Below, in pieces: positions 24,192 through 36,150 of a stretch of DNA of 64,000 nt. The stretch is taken from contig NW_025421230.1 of assembly GCF_020382885.2 (NCBI RefSeq), positions 143,862 through 207,861 on the forward strand, in the 5' to 3' direction. The notes under the pieces were generated by a model, which was not told the origin of the DNA, searched no databases, and saw only the letters and a list, made by a program, of their open reading frames with translations. The DNA comes from Scatophagus argus (lineage: Eukaryota; Chordata; Actinopteri; Scatophagidae). The translations under genes were made by a program, and so were the position numbers. Every line of letters starts with the position of its first letter. Position 1 is the stretch's first letter.

Positions 24192-24239
24192 GCTTTAATT
24201 CAGCCCAGAGAAAGGCTTCTGTTAGTTTAAGTGTAAGTT

Positions 24240-25225
24240 TGGTTTCATCACAAAGGTATACTGAGAAAATGGATGGAAGTTTTTTACAGGGCCACTTGGG
24301 GCCATCACTCATTTGAAAATGATTGTAATATTAATATTAATGTAATGTTACATTATATACTGACATAGTGTATTGTAGCTAGAACTTGGTTTTTATTGCA
24401 TGGTCACATGGAAATGTTGATCTTCAACAGCTATCATACAAAGATAGTGGAAAATTTTGATTTGTTGGGTGTTTTTCCATGGATATACTTAGGTAGTGGA
24501 CCAAAGCCTGTGTATACTGAGATAATGGATGCTAATACGTCATAAATATGGACACAGAGATGTTGGATCACACAAAGTGGTATTTATAGAGATGCTGGGT
24601 GTTTTTCCATAGGTATACTGAGATGGTGGATGCTAATACTTCATTAACAAAGATATGGAGATTGTGTTATATGCAGTGTTATGCTATGGTTATACTGACA
24701 AGCTGTAAACTGGTAATAGCTTTTCTGGTTAGTTCTGAAGTTATTTTAGATTTTGAGAAGGTTTTTGTCTAAATGGTTTTGTCACGAGAAATATTACAGT
24801 GGTATACTGAAAGGGGGATGACATATTTGATCTGGCTGTCATTGCTAATCAAAATGTCATAAAATGTTTGCATTGCAATAAAGCATATTTGGTTGGTTAT
24901 TTTCAAGCTGCAAATCATGGTTTTGGATGTCAGAGTTATGCATAGTTGCATGCCCTTACAGTGGATACCAGGATCCAGTATAATTTTCCATAATGGTAGT
25001 GGATTCCAGAGTACTGTGTTGATGTTTGATACAAGGATCCAGTGTAATAGCATGCTAATGTTGGATACCTGGATCTATAGTAATTGTGTGTGTTAATGTT
25101 GGATGCCAGCGTCCTGTGTGATATCATACCCTGATGTTGGATGCAGGGATCCATTATAATTGTATGTGTCAATATTGGATGCTGAGATCAATTGTGATTA
25201 CACCTGTCTGATGTTGGATGTTGAA
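24240..25225. repeat. Degenerate minisatellite (GATGTTGGAT/GGATCCA units) and related repeats
   Basis: From about 24,955 to 25,220 units of roughly 45-50 bases recur, each with a core like atgttggatgccaggatcc followed by taattgtgtgtg; at least five can be picked out. Before it, 24,440-24,660 repeats gctgggtgtttttccatagg and tatactgagatggtgg once or twice. The units are much diverged. Open frames across them are by-products of the repeat. Confidence 0.6.
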
Positions 25226-25930
25226 ACATTATAAAATTTCTATCAATCAAAAAGAAAAAAACATTATAGAAATATCTGTAAGGGTATAAATACCAGACAA
25301 ATATTTTGAAGTATATAAAGAAAAATACTTCAAGTAATGTGCAAATATATAGTCATGTAGTGTGTAGAAATTGTGTACAATTGTCAGTATTCACCTGACA
25401 CACACATTTGAGTTGTTGTATAGTGTTATGGAGAGTGGCAGTAGTGACTTCGTATAGCGTTCCTTATGACAGCAGAGCTGAATGAGTCTGTTGGAGAATG
25501 AGCTCCGCTGTCTCTGTATTGTATCATGAAGTGTGGTGGGATGGGTTGTCCATGATGGAGAGCAGTTTTTTCATTGATCTCTTGTCCCTCACTGACTCAA
25601 ACATCTCCATCTTGTGTCCAGTCACATTCCCAGCTTTGCAGATGAGCTTGTTGATTGCTGACATATCTGGCACTGATGCTGCTCCCCCAGCAGACTACAC
25701 TAAATCAGACAGCACTGAGCTTCACAGTTCTGGTTCTCTGAAAAGTCTACCACCAACTCCTTGGTCTTGTTAATGTTTCCAATGTTCCAAGTAAAGTTTG
25801 AGTTGAGTAATTGCACAGATGGGCAGTTAAGGTGTAAAGCAAACTTAATGGGTCAAGTAAGACTATTAAATGAATAAGGGGGTGTCACAAGCATGTGACA
25901 AGGAAGGGAGTCCAACCAGGTTAAAGTGCC
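25226..25930. other. No convincing gene
   Basis: A short plus-strand frame at 25,498-25,773 has a LINE-3'-like flavour (FFIDLLSLTDSN, as in RT C-terminal regions that read on to MDN or SIMD motifs), but it is too decayed to name. Otherwise unassigned. Confidence 0.3.
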
Positions 25931-26110
25931 AAATCGGAATAAGTTTTATTGCCAAGTACTTTACAAATACAAGGAATTTGACTTGGTGAGGTTGGTGCAA
26001 TCAAATTCAGTAAAGGGATATATATATATATATATATATATCAGAATCAGAATTCCTCCATTTATCCCCGAGGGGAAATTCTTACATATCTATATATAGA
26101 TATATGTTTG
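25931..26110 (-). mobile_element. Two LINE 3' tails and a TA microsatellite
   Basis: ttttattgccaagtac at about 25,943 is a LINE terminus in minus orientation. After a TA run at 26,018-26,041 a second terminus, cagaatcagaattcctcc followed by atccccgagggg, lies at 26,042-26,085. Neither has coding sequence attached. Confidence 0.6.
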
Positions 26111-26129
26111 TACACAGTCTGCGTGGGGG

Positions 26130-27592
26130 ATTTACAAAACATAAAGTGTGGTAAGTAATGACATCAGTAGTGACACAATTTCCAATGTACCCAACATATC
26201 AGGTAAGGTCTGGTTCCAGCGTTCACAGGTGGCGTTACCCTCTGGATGGTAGGAGGTTGTCCTGCTTTTCCTGCATCCATAACATTGACAAAGTTCTTTC
26301 AGCAAAGCAGAGTCAAAGTTTGCCCCTTGGTCCGAATGAAAACATTCAATACATCCCACAGTCTGGATTATATGTTTGAGAATAACTTTGACTGTGGTAC
26401 TCGCCGTCTGGTCCCGGGTGGGGACGGCCCATGCATAGTTTGTGAATAAATCAGTTTCTATGAGTACATACTGGTATGCATCGGTAGGTCTACTCAAAGT
26501 CAAAAAAATCAAGGGCTACAACTTCAAGAGGAGTAATGTCATGGGTGCTTTACTTTCAGGATGTGACTTACGTCGAACGCATCTTTCACACCTGGATGTC
26601 CACTCAGCCACATCTTTTTCCATTCGAGGCCAGTAGAAAGCTCTACGGAAGATGGAACAGATCTTTGCAGCACCCAAGTGGCCTTGGCGTCTGTGATACT
26701 CATCCCATGTAGCCCACCAATGCTGCAGGGGGACAAGAATCTGAAACATTACTTTTTTAGAGGCTGGGTCTTGGAATCACCAAGTCAATACTCCATCCAC
26801 CATTGCAAGAGGAGCCTAGTCACTCCGTTTCCTTACTGCACTCTCTTTTTGTAGGTGGCTTTCTTCTGCTGACATAATACCTCAGGTGTTGAGTGATAGG
26901 GTCTCCCTCCTGTAATGGCTGCCAGTAACCAAGGGCCCGTACAGCATGAACTGTACATGCCTCCACCTCGGAGGTTTCTTTGCAGGATGGGAGCTTTGGA
27001 CCTGTGGTGGTAGTTGAGACAGCACATCAGCATTAGCATTTTCCTTTCCTGGCCTATACCTCACATCAAAGTGGTAATTAGCAAGCTGAGCCACCCAGCG
27101 TTGCTTGACGGCCCCAAGTTTAGCTGACTGAAGGTGGACAACGGGATTGTTGGGGATTGAACATGGTGAACTGCGTGCCCCAGAGGAAGTCCTTAAACTT
27201 GCCAGTTCCAGCCCATTTTAGAGCAAGAAGTTCAAGCTTAAATGAATTATAATTTGAAGACTGCAGCTGGCATAGGCTATCACACGCTCTTTTTCATCTT
27301 GGGCTTGTGCCAGGACTGCGCCTAAGCCTGTAAGGCTGGCATCAGTGTAAACTCGGGAGGGAAGGGCAAAATCTGCATAACCAAGAACCGAAGCTTGGGC
27401 AAGTGCCTCCTTCAGAGTTTTGAAGGACTCCTCACACTCTGTGGACCACTGTACCATGGCTTTCTTTTCACTTTTGGGGACAATAGGGTGTTAAGCGACT
27501 GTGCAAGTTTGAAAGAGACTAGACCCCCCAGGCATCTCTGCATCAGCCTCTGAAGGGTTGCAGGGGCATTACAGAGGCCAAATGGCATGCGT
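26130..27592 (-). mobile_element. Gypsy-type LTR retrotransposon pol remnant
   Basis: Going 5' to 3' on the minus strand: a late RT scrap at about 27,590 (RMPFGLCNAP); RNase H at 27,457-27,218 (YTDASLTGLGAVLAQ) and 27,094-26,990 (RYRPGKENANADVLSQ); the integrase zinc-binding domain at 26,749-26,516 (two His, then CERC); the integrase core at 26,512-26,132 with Asp at ETDLFTN and HSDQGANFD and a Glu in the CERWNQ stretch. The RT palm, protease, gag and both LTRs are missing, and frames are split by stops and deletions. Orientation and order fit Ty3/gypsy pol. Confidence 0.85.
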
Positions 27593-27621
27593 TCTCACTC
27601 TTCTTCGAGCTCCTTCCATTT

Positions 27622-27939
27622 TTGCTGCTTTTTTATAGAGGAGAAGAAAGAGGCCGAGGAAGAGGTAGACGTAGAGAGGGACTTGAAAATGAGAGAGCAC
27701 TTGAACAAAGGAGAAGAGGACCAACTTTAACCAAGGAAATCCGCACGACACTCATTGACCATGTAATAAACCACGGACTCACACTAAGGGAGGCTGGACT
27801 AAGAGTTCAGCCAAATCTCAGCAGATATACAGTAGCGTCAGTAATTCAAATATTTCATCAGGAAAACAGGTTAAAAAAAAACAACAACTTTTGTCTGCAT
27901 CCAGTACAATACATACAACTGCAACTTACTGTACTTTGA
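27622..27939 (+). mobile_element. N-terminal fragment of a Tc1/IS630-like transposase
   Basis: A 105-codon frame has an Arg/Gly-rich start (RGRGRGRRREG) and then a helix-turn-helix region (LIDHVINHGLTLREAGLRV, then LSRYTVASVIQIF). This is the DNA-binding head of an IS630/Tc1-like DDE protein family frequent in fish. No DDE domain follows; after about 27,870 the sequence is unrelated. It begins where the gypsy remnant ends. Confidence 0.5.
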
Positions 27940-28149
27940 CTTTGATGAAGCTGACTTTGACTTTATCATCTTTTTAGGTACCCATTCCTGTTACATTTCA
28001 CAATAGGCTACATGTATCTGTTATTGTATCCACATAGTACAGTCTTAGTTTTCTGTTGTTTTCTTTTCTGACTCACTGCTGTTTTGGTTTGCAGAGATAC
28101 CTAGACTTCCCCATAGACATCGACTTCAGCGAAGTCAGCTGTGTGAGAT

Positions 28150-30540
28150 GTCGAAGTCGTCAGAGTAATCAGAATCAGAATTCCTTTGTTTATCCCTGGA
28201 GGGAAATTCTTGTTCTTACAGACATTGCACATGCAGTATTCCCGACCAAGAAAGGAGAAAAGTGAGAAGTATAAAAAATAGGATAAACAATAAAGAAAGG
28301 ATAAACAAAAACTAAAATCTCAAAGTACAGGTATTTACAAAAACTGTATTCAAATTTTTTAAGAAAATTTAAAATGTAGATGTACATGTGTAGAAAACCA
28401 ATATATACATTGTATATATAAAGTGAGTGTGTCCGTCACAGTGCTGAGTTTAACAGTTTGATGGCGACAGGCAGGAATGATTTCCTGTGTCGCTCTGTGG
28501 TGCACCGTGGCAGTATGAGTCTTTTGCTGAACGAGCTCCTGTAGCCGATCAGCACATTGTGGAGAGGGTGAGAGGGAAAGTCCAGTATAGTTCTTATTTT
28601 GGACAACATCTTCCTCTCAGACACCACTGTCAGAGAGTCCAGTTCCTCTCCCACAACATGGCTGGCCTTCTTGATGATTCTATTGAGTCTGTTAGTGTCC
28701 CTCACTCTCAGGCAGCTGCCCCAGCAGGCAACAGCATATGTGATGGCACTGGACACCACCGACTCATAGAACATCCTCAGTATCGTCCTGCAGATGTTGA
28801 AGGACCTCTGGCCCTTTCTGTAGACCATGTCCACGTTCTTGCACCAGTCCAGTTTGTGGTCTAAGTACACCCCCAGGTATTTGTATTCCTCCACCACCTC
28901 CACAGTGTCCCCTTTGATGTTGATAGGGGTCACTGGAGCCTTAGTCCTCCTCAGGTCCACCACCAGTTCCTTGGTCTTTGCCACATTGAGCTGTAGGTGG
29001 TTTTTCCCGCTCCATGTGACAAAGTTGTCCACTACCGTCCTGTACTCTCTCTCATCCCCCCCAGTAATACACCCAACCACTGCAGAGTCATCAGAAAATT
29101 TCTGAAGATGGCAGGACTCTGTGCAGTGCGTAAAGTCTGTGGTGTAGATCGTGAAGAGGAAGGGAGAGAGGACGGTCCCCTGTGGAGCCCCGGTGTTGCT
29201 GATCACTTCATCTGACAGGCAGCACTTCAGGCGTACATACTGCAGTCTGCCCGTCAGATAGTCTGCGATCCAGGACACCAGTGGGGCATCCACCTGCATC
29301 GCTGTCAGCTTCTCAGCAAACAGAGCCGGCCTGATGGTGTCAAACGCACTTGAGAAATCGAAGAACGTGATTCTCACAGTGCTTGCCGGCTTGTCCAGGT
29401 GAGTGTAGACTCTGTTCAGCAGGTAGATGATGGCGTCGTCCACTCCAAGGCGGGGCTGGTAGGCGAACTGAAGGGGATCCTGAAGTGGTTGGACCATGGG
29501 CCAGAGCTGTTCCAGGACGAGTCTTTCCAGGGTCTTCATGATGTGTGACGTCAGGGCCACAGGCCTGTAGTCCTTGGGGTCGTTGGGACGCGGCGTCTCC
29601 GGGACAGGAACAAGGCATGACGTCTTCCACACCACGGGGACCCTCTGAAGACTCAGACTCAGGTTGAAGACATGATGGAGTACTCCGCTTAGCTGGGGGG
29701 CACAGGCTTTCAGGACCCTGGAGCTCACACCATCTGGGCCTGCAGCTTTGCCTGCACGGACTCTCTGCAGCTGTCTTCTCACCTGATCAGCTGTGAAGGT
29801 CATCGTTGGGGTGATGGGTGGGGGAGGAGTGCATGTGGTACCCAGGTGAGAGTGGTCCACCCAGGCTTCTGGGGACGAGGTGTGAGCGAGGCCATCCAGA
29901 TGGAATGTGGGGGGAGGGAGAGAGGCTGGAGTGGCCGGTTGCTGCAACCGTACTGCTGAGGAGTCGTTTGAAGCGTGAATTAGGGTCCCAGTGTCGAATC
30001 TGTTAAAAAACTGATTCAGCTCATTTGCCCGTTCCACACCACCATCAACTCCTCCGCTGTTTGGCCCGTAACCTGTGATGGTCCTCATGCCACTCCACAC
30101 CTCTCTCGTGTTGTTCTGCTGGAGTTTCCACTCCAGCTTCCTCCGGTACCTCTCCTTTGCCTCCCTGATCTTTATTCTCAGGGTGCGCTGAATAGCTCTC
30201 ACCTCGTCCCTATTGCCTGCTCTGAAAGCCCTCTTCTTGCATTAGCATACAGCAGATCTATTGTTCTTCCCTCTCTGGCAGGACAGTTCACAAACTGAGT
30301 GAAAGTGGGGAGTGTTTTGTCCAAGTTAGTGTGGTTGAAATCACCCGAGATTGCAATGAATGCACTCGGGTGCTGAGTCTGTATCCGGGCTATTGCAGAG
30401 TGAATAGTGTCACATGTCCTGCTGGGGTTTGCAGAGGGGGGAACATAAACAGTCACCATGACAACATGTGAAAACTCCCTGGGCAAGTAATATGGACGTA
30501 GTCCAACGGCACACAGTTCCACATCCGGGCTGCAGATGGG
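28150..30540 (-). mobile_element. LINE with long RT frame; endonuclease fused to linker by internal deletion
   Basis: Minus-strand 30,522-30,199 encodes endonuclease sequence (YYLPREFSHVVMVTVYVPP, GDFNHTNLDKTLP). A deletion then joins it out of frame to 30,202-28,436, an uninterrupted 588-codon frame: linker, RT entry (DYRPVALTS), FFDFSSAFDTI, TGAPQGTVLSPFLF, the catalytic motif as FSDDSAVVG, and the thumb region to LLNSAL. The tail cagaatcagaattcctt at 28,168-28,190 ends the element. The long open RT suggests a fairly recent insertion, but without a working endonuclease it is not autonomous. Confidence 0.85.
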
Positions 30541-31630
30541 TTAGGGTAGCAGTTCCTGAGGCAGGTTGAACTTCTTCAGTCGTTGCAGAAAGTACAACCT
30601 CTGCTGGGCCTTTTTCCTGATGAGGTCTACGTGGGACTTCCACTTGAGATCCTTGGCAATTGTAGTTCCTGGGAACTTAAAGGAGTCTACAGTAGACACT
30701 GTGCTGTTGAGAATGGTGAAGGGGGTAAGGTGGGTGGGTTCTTACTAAAGTCCACTGTCATCTCCAGTGTTTAGCGGGTTTTGCTCCAGATTGTTCAGAC
30801 CACACCACAGGATTAGCTGGTCGACGCAGAGCTGAAGTCCATGAACAGGATCCTGACGTACGTGTCAAGGTGATGGAGGACGAAGTGCAGTCCCATGTTG
30901 ACTGCATCATCCACCGACCGGTTTGCCCGGTAGGCAAACTGCAGGGGGTCAAGCCGGGGGCCTGTGATGAACTTCAGGTGGTTCAGCACCAGCCTCTCAA
31001 AGGATTTCATGACCACAGACGTCAGGGCGATGGGTCTGTAGTCATTCAACCCCGTGATGATGGGTTTTTTGGGGACTGGGATGATGGTGGAGCATTTGAA
31101 ACAGGACGGTACTTCACACAGTTCCAGAGATCTGTTGAAGAGCTGGGTGAAGATGGGTGCCAGCTAGTCAGCGCAGATTATCTGGCAGGAGGGGGACACT
31201 CCATCGGGTCCTGGAGCCTTCCTGGTCTTCTGCCTCCTCCGCATTGACCTTCAGTGCTGGTGGGAGTTCTGAGTTGAGGGGGGAGGGGGTGGTGTCAGGT
31301 GTGGCACAGAGGTTGAGTGTTGTGGATGGGGTGGGTGATGGGTGTGAAAATCAGCAGTAGATGTTGTTCAGCTCCTCTGCCAGGACCTTGTTACCCACAG
31401 GGTGGGGGGATGGGTAGAGCCAGTTTGTGCGGTTTAGCATGTAGCCTAGCACACAGCCCACTCCGCTTGCCCCGCTTTTGTTTACGTTGTCTCCTCCGTC
31501 TCTGAGGCCACAGAGGGGGGATGGCAAGAGCATCTGTGTTCCGCTGCAGTTCTGGTGGGATAAAATCCAGCTTTGGAGGTGCAAACAGTCCAGAGTTTTC
31601 CCCCCATTTCCCACAATTCAGCCCGTACTG
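30541..31630 (-). mobile_element. Shuffled LINE RT fragments
   Basis: Minus-strand 31,240-30,813 encodes RT entry and palm sequence ([32 protein letters not shown], then an abrupt end at FSSA), of the same family as 3,583-4,110. 30,740-30,541 encodes the late RT passage (KKAQQRLYFLQRLKKF). The catalytic FADD part between them is deleted. 31,630-31,260 is linker-like and broken. Confidence 0.7.
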
Positions 31631-34600
31631 AATTCAAGGATTCAAGGAGCTTTATTGTCATTTCACACATGTAGAAACATGAGGTGGAACGAAATTAGTT
31701 TCCCTGGTCCCGGTGTAAGCCCAATTACCTAACAAAATACGCAATATAAATATAAAAAAAGCAATCAGAATAAAAGATATAAACATCAGAATAAAGCTGC
31801 CTGAACAGTAATGCGGTATTGTGCAAATGACAGAGTAGTGCAAATGACTGACAGAGTAGTGCAAATACAGTAGTGCAATGAGTTCTGTGCAAATGGCTGC
31901 ATTGTGCAATGTTCCATGGGTGGTTGTCGGGAGGGGTGTGTGTGTGTTGGGGGGGGGGGGGGGTTGAGGTATGAGGTTGGCAACAGTCTCACAGCTTCTG
32001 GGAAGAAGCTGTTCCTCAGTCTGGTGGTCCTGCTCTTAATGCTCCGCAGCCTCCTGCCTGGAGAGGGGCAAACAGTTTGTGTGAGGGGTGGGTGGGGTCC
32101 TTCATGATGCAGGAGGCCCTTTTCCTGCACCTGGACGTGTAAATGTCTGTGGTGGTGGATAGGCTGTGTCCTACAGTCTTCTGTGCAGCTTTCACCACCC
32201 TCTACAGAGCCCTTTTCTCTGCTGCAGAGCAGCTGCCGTGCCGTGACAGGACTGAACTCCCCATTCCAGCACGCCTCAGCCTCCTGAGGAAGTAGAGGCA
32301 CTGGTGTGCCTTCCTGATGAGGCAGGAAGTGTTGTTGCTCCAGGTGAGGTCGTCCGTTATGTGGACGCCCAGGTACCTGAAGCTGGAGACCACTTCCTGT
32401 CCCTCCGATGTACAGGGGAGGAAGGGGGAGATGTCTGCCCCTTCTGAAGTCCACGATCATCTCCTTGGTCTTCTTCACGTTGATGCAGAGGTTGTTTTCT
32501 CTGCACCAACCCTCCAGGCGTTCCACCTCCTGCCTGTAGTCGGCCTCGTCGCTGTTGGCGATGCGTCCAACCACAGCTGTATCATCCGCAAACTTCACGA
32601 TGAGGCAGCTCGGATGTTGTGCTGAGCAGTCGTGTGTTAGCAGAGTGAACAGGAGGGGGCTCAGCACACAGCCCTGGGGAGAGCCGGTGCTGAGGGTGAT
32701 GGGGGAGGAGGAGATGTCATGAATTTTCACAGTCTGCGGCCTGTCCGTCAGGAAGCCCAGGACCCAATTGCAGAGGGTGGAGCTCAGTCCGAGAGCAGTG
32801 AGCTTGTGGATCAGTGTCTGTGGAATGATTGTGATAAAAGCAGATGTAAAATCCACAAAGAGAAGGCGGACATAGGAGTCTTTATTCTCTAGGTGGGTGA
32901 GAGCTGTGTGGACCACAGAAGATATGGCATCCTCTGTGGATCGGTTCTTTCTGTATGCATATTGGTGTGGGTCCACAGTGACGTCGATACAGTCTTTGAT
33001 GCGGGCCATGACCAGTCTCTCAAAGCACTTCATGACTATCGGGGTGATCGCTACTGGCCGATAGTCATTCAGGCTCGTCACTGTGGAGGTCTTGGGAATG
33101 GAGATGATTGTGGCTGTCTTAAGACAGGTGGGGACCGTCGCCTGTTGGAGAGAGGTGTTGAAGATGTCCGTCAGTACCTCTGTGAGCTGATGTGCACAGC
33201 CCTTCAGCACCCGCCCCGGGATATTATCGGGACCTGAAGCTTTGTGTGGGTTTATCCTCTGGAGGGTCCTTCTGCTGGGGTCACAGTGAGGGGCTCTTCA
33301 CCAGGTGGGGGGGTGAGTCTGGTGCTGAGGGGGGTGTCCGGGTCCTCAAAGCGGGTCCTCAAAGTTGTTGAGAGCTTCAGGCAGAGAGGGGTCCCTGGGG
33401 AATTGTGCATCTTTGGTGTTATAGGCACTTAATGCCCCTCCACATACTCTGTGGATCGTTGGATGCAAAGTGTCCCTGGATCCTCTGGGCGTATGTGGTC
33501 TTGGCCCTCTTCACTCCTGCCGTCAGCTCTCTTCTCGCCGCCCTGAGTGCCATTCTGTCACCTGACCTAAACGCAGCATCCCTGGCTTTCAGCAGAGACC
33601 AGACCTCCGCATACAGCCAGGGTTTCACTGTGATGGTCCTCTATGTTGGCGTGTGGCGTTTGAGCAGCAGACGGTAGGCAGGAACCAGCATGATGGAGAT
33701 GTGGTCGGAGAAGCCAAGGTGGGGGTGGGGGACAGCTCTGTATGCGTCTCGTTTGTTTGTGTAAACACAGTCCAGCGTGTTATTTCCCCGTGTTGGTATG
33801 GTGACATGTTGGTAAAACTTAGGCAGAGTGTCTGTCAGGTTTACGTGGTTGAAGTCTCCCGCAACCACGTAGAAAGCGTCCGAGTGCTTGTTCTGAAGCG
33901 AGCTGATGTTATTGTGTAGCTCCCGTAGCGCTTTGTTAGCATTAGCACCCGGCGCGATGTAAACAGCCATAACAAACACCGCCGTAAACTCCCGAGGCAG
34001 AGAGTGTGGCTGGCATTTCACAGTCATATACTCTATCGCCTCAGAGCAGTGGCTGTTAACTTTTGTGCAGTTTGTACACCAACCTTTATTAACGTAGACG
34101 CATAGTCTGCCCCCATGAGCTTTCCCCGACAGCTGCTTGCGGTCCGCTCGGAAGAGAAGCCGGCTGTTGATCTGGAAGGCTGGGTCCGGCATGTTCTCGT
34201 TTAGCCATGTTTCCGTCAGACAAAGCACTGCACAGTTCCTCATCTCACGTGAAACCCCCAGCCTCAGACGGAGTAGGTCCATTTTGTTGTCCAGAGAATG
34301 AACATTGGACAGGAACAGGGACGGGATCGGTGGTCTCCTGGCGTTGGCCTTTAGCTTGACTAACAGGCCGCCCCGTTTGCCCCTCTTCTGCTTCCGCGCA
34401 CACCACTTCCTCTTGCCCTCCGTCCGGTGTAGCCTGCTACGCCAGTCCGGTGTTCTTAGCAGCTGCAGTCTGCCCAGCGAAGCTCTGAGTTGATGTGAGG
34501 CCGTTGTTGTTGTTGTTGTTGTCGTAGTGGTCATGGTGCTCGAGCCGTCCGTTATTTTAAAAAGTTCGGCTCGGCTGTACCTTATGTGCTTGTTTAGACA

Positions 34601-34720
34601 ACCGAAACAAGTAGAAACAAGTAGTAGTCAAGTAGTGGCCTTTAAACCAACACAAAAACTACAAAAACAGGGCTTATACCCGGGAGAAGCCGCTGCACTA
34701 CTGCGCGCCACCATCTTGTC
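31631..34720 (-). mobile_element. LINE copy 1, inverted relative to the copy at 36.15-39.45 kb
   Basis: Going 5' to 3' on the minus strand: start AAGATGGTGGCGCGCAG at about 34,716; a short GTT microsatellite; endonuclease frame 34,534-33,641 (SLFLSNVHSLDNKMD, LCLTETWLNENMP, GDFNHVNLTDTLP); after breaks at 33,640-33,210 an RT frame to 31,786 with [25 protein letters not shown] and FADDTAVVG; then a tail of CCTTGAAT units at 31,631-31,650. It is the same family as the plus-strand copy, with scattered substitutions and frameshifts, and is not functional as it stands. Confidence 0.9.
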
Positions 34721-34825
34721 TATTAATTAAGGCTTCAGGTGATGAAAACACAAACAAAAACACGAATACAAACACAAAAAACCTCGAGCCGCTGTGTGCA
34801 CCTGCGCCACCATCTTGGATTTCTT
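34700..34825 (-). promoter_or_regulatory. Duplicated LINE 5' end with YY1-like motif
   Basis: On the minus strand AAGATGGTGGCGCAGGTGC (at about 34,815) and AAGATGGTGGCGCGCAGTA (at about 34,716) both introduce a CAGCGGCTC or CAGCGGCTT phrase. So two 5' ends of the same LINE family are stacked about 100 bases apart. AAGATGGTGGC is close to the YY1 consensus AAGATGGCGGC. Promoter function is inference. Confidence 0.45.
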
Positions 34826-34906
34826 CAGGCTCTGGGTTTCAGTAAAGCACCTAGAGACAATTTTGATTGTAAAAGGTGCTATATAAATAAAATTGAATTG
34901 AACCCA
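34826..34906 (+). mobile_element. L2 LINE 3' terminus
   Basis: caggctctgggtttcagt followed by agacaattttgattg and an AATTGAATTG-type tail. It is an extreme 5' truncation of the family seen at 10,562 and 16,868. Confidence 0.8.
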
Positions 34907-34994
34907 ATTTGATTACACACAAGCCAAATGTCACTGAAGTTGTATGTTGACTAAGGTTAGCTCTCCAATGAACACAAGGTGTAAAAAAAAAAGA

Positions 34995-35700
34995 AGTCAA
35001 GTCAATTTTATTTATATAGGGCCAATTCACAACAAATATTATGGGTCTAGACCATACTCTTTATACTATTATTTGCAGAGACCCAAGTGACAGTAGCGAA
35101 GAAATACCTCCTTTTAATGCACAGAATCCTTGGACAAAATCAGGCTCAATATCGGCCACCATCTGCCTTGAGCAGTTCCGTAAAGAGAGAGCAAGAGAGA
35201 CAAACCAATAGAGATGCACAGAGATAACAATAAATGTGGTAATAACAGAAATATGACTAAAAGGACAAATAGTATCGGTGTGAGTTAAGGTGGTCCACAA
35301 CAATGATTGACAGGAAGCTGCAAGACAAGAAAGCACAGAGACTCCAGTTAAGATAATTGGATAAGTGAGTTACATGCATTAATGGGGTATGAATTCAGTC
35401 TGATAATAAGGATTTGCAATAGTCCAACCTTGAAGGAAGACTTGCATGGACTAGTTTGTCTGCATCACTGTGAGAAAGGATGTAAGACAGGATAGGATTT
35501 TTGCAATGTTACCGATGTGGAAAAAGGCAATCCTTGACATTTGTTCTATGTGAGAGTTAAAGGACATTTCCCAATCAAAAATAACTCCCAGATTTCTTCC
35601 AGTAGTGCTGAGGAACAGAGTAATGCCATCTAGGGTTGCTATATCATCGGATAATGTGACACCCATGATGACCATGACCATGAACGTGTCCAAAATTCTC
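34995..35700 (-). mobile_element. L2-type LINE fragment shared by both duplication units
   Basis: Starts at the 3' end (tcaattttatttatatagg) and runs on the minus strand through 3' untranslated sequence into antisense RT (gcatggactagtttgtctgc region at 35,446). The same insertion is at 60,690 onward, so it predates the segmental duplication. Confidence 0.7.
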
Positions 35701-35915
35701 CTCTGAAAGCACTGAGGACATTTAGAGTTTAACTTAGCATTTTCTACAATCAAGGAACTTATAAGTAAAGATTGAGTGTTTCAGCCAGGACATACTGAGA
35801 AGATGGTCTTCACTGATCTCCTAAACACTTGGGTCAAAGGTCAGTCACTTCCTGTCTTGTGAGATGGACAAGTCATATGTCTTCAGGTTCAGCTAGACCT
35901 CAGCCTTTCAACAAT

Positions 35916-36150
35916 TTCAACTCAATTTATTTGTATAGCACCTTATACAGTCAAAACTGTCTCTAGATGCTTTACAGAGACCCAGAGCCTGAACCAGACA
36001 GTGGCAAGGAAAAACTCCCTTTTTACAGGAAGAAACCTTGAGCAGGACCCGGCTTGCAAGGGAGAACCATCCTGCTGCTAGTTGGCCGGGTGAAGGGGTG
36101 GGGGGTCAGAGACAGAGAGGATGAAAGAGAGAGATAGAAACATACATGCA
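35916..36150 (-). mobile_element. L2 LINE 3' end, part 1 (split by LINE copy 2)
   Basis: caactcaatttatttgtata, ggaaaaactccctttttaca and accttgagcaggaccc are the reverse complement of the 16,868 tail. The L2 sequence stops near 36,150 at acatacatg and resumes at 39,447 (aaaggacaaacatgacagg) to about 39,570, so the younger LINE inserted into it. Confidence 0.8.

Noticed and set aside
24769..25172. Minus-strand frames of 78-94 codons
   Set aside because: They arise from the minisatellite, whose units happen to lack stops.
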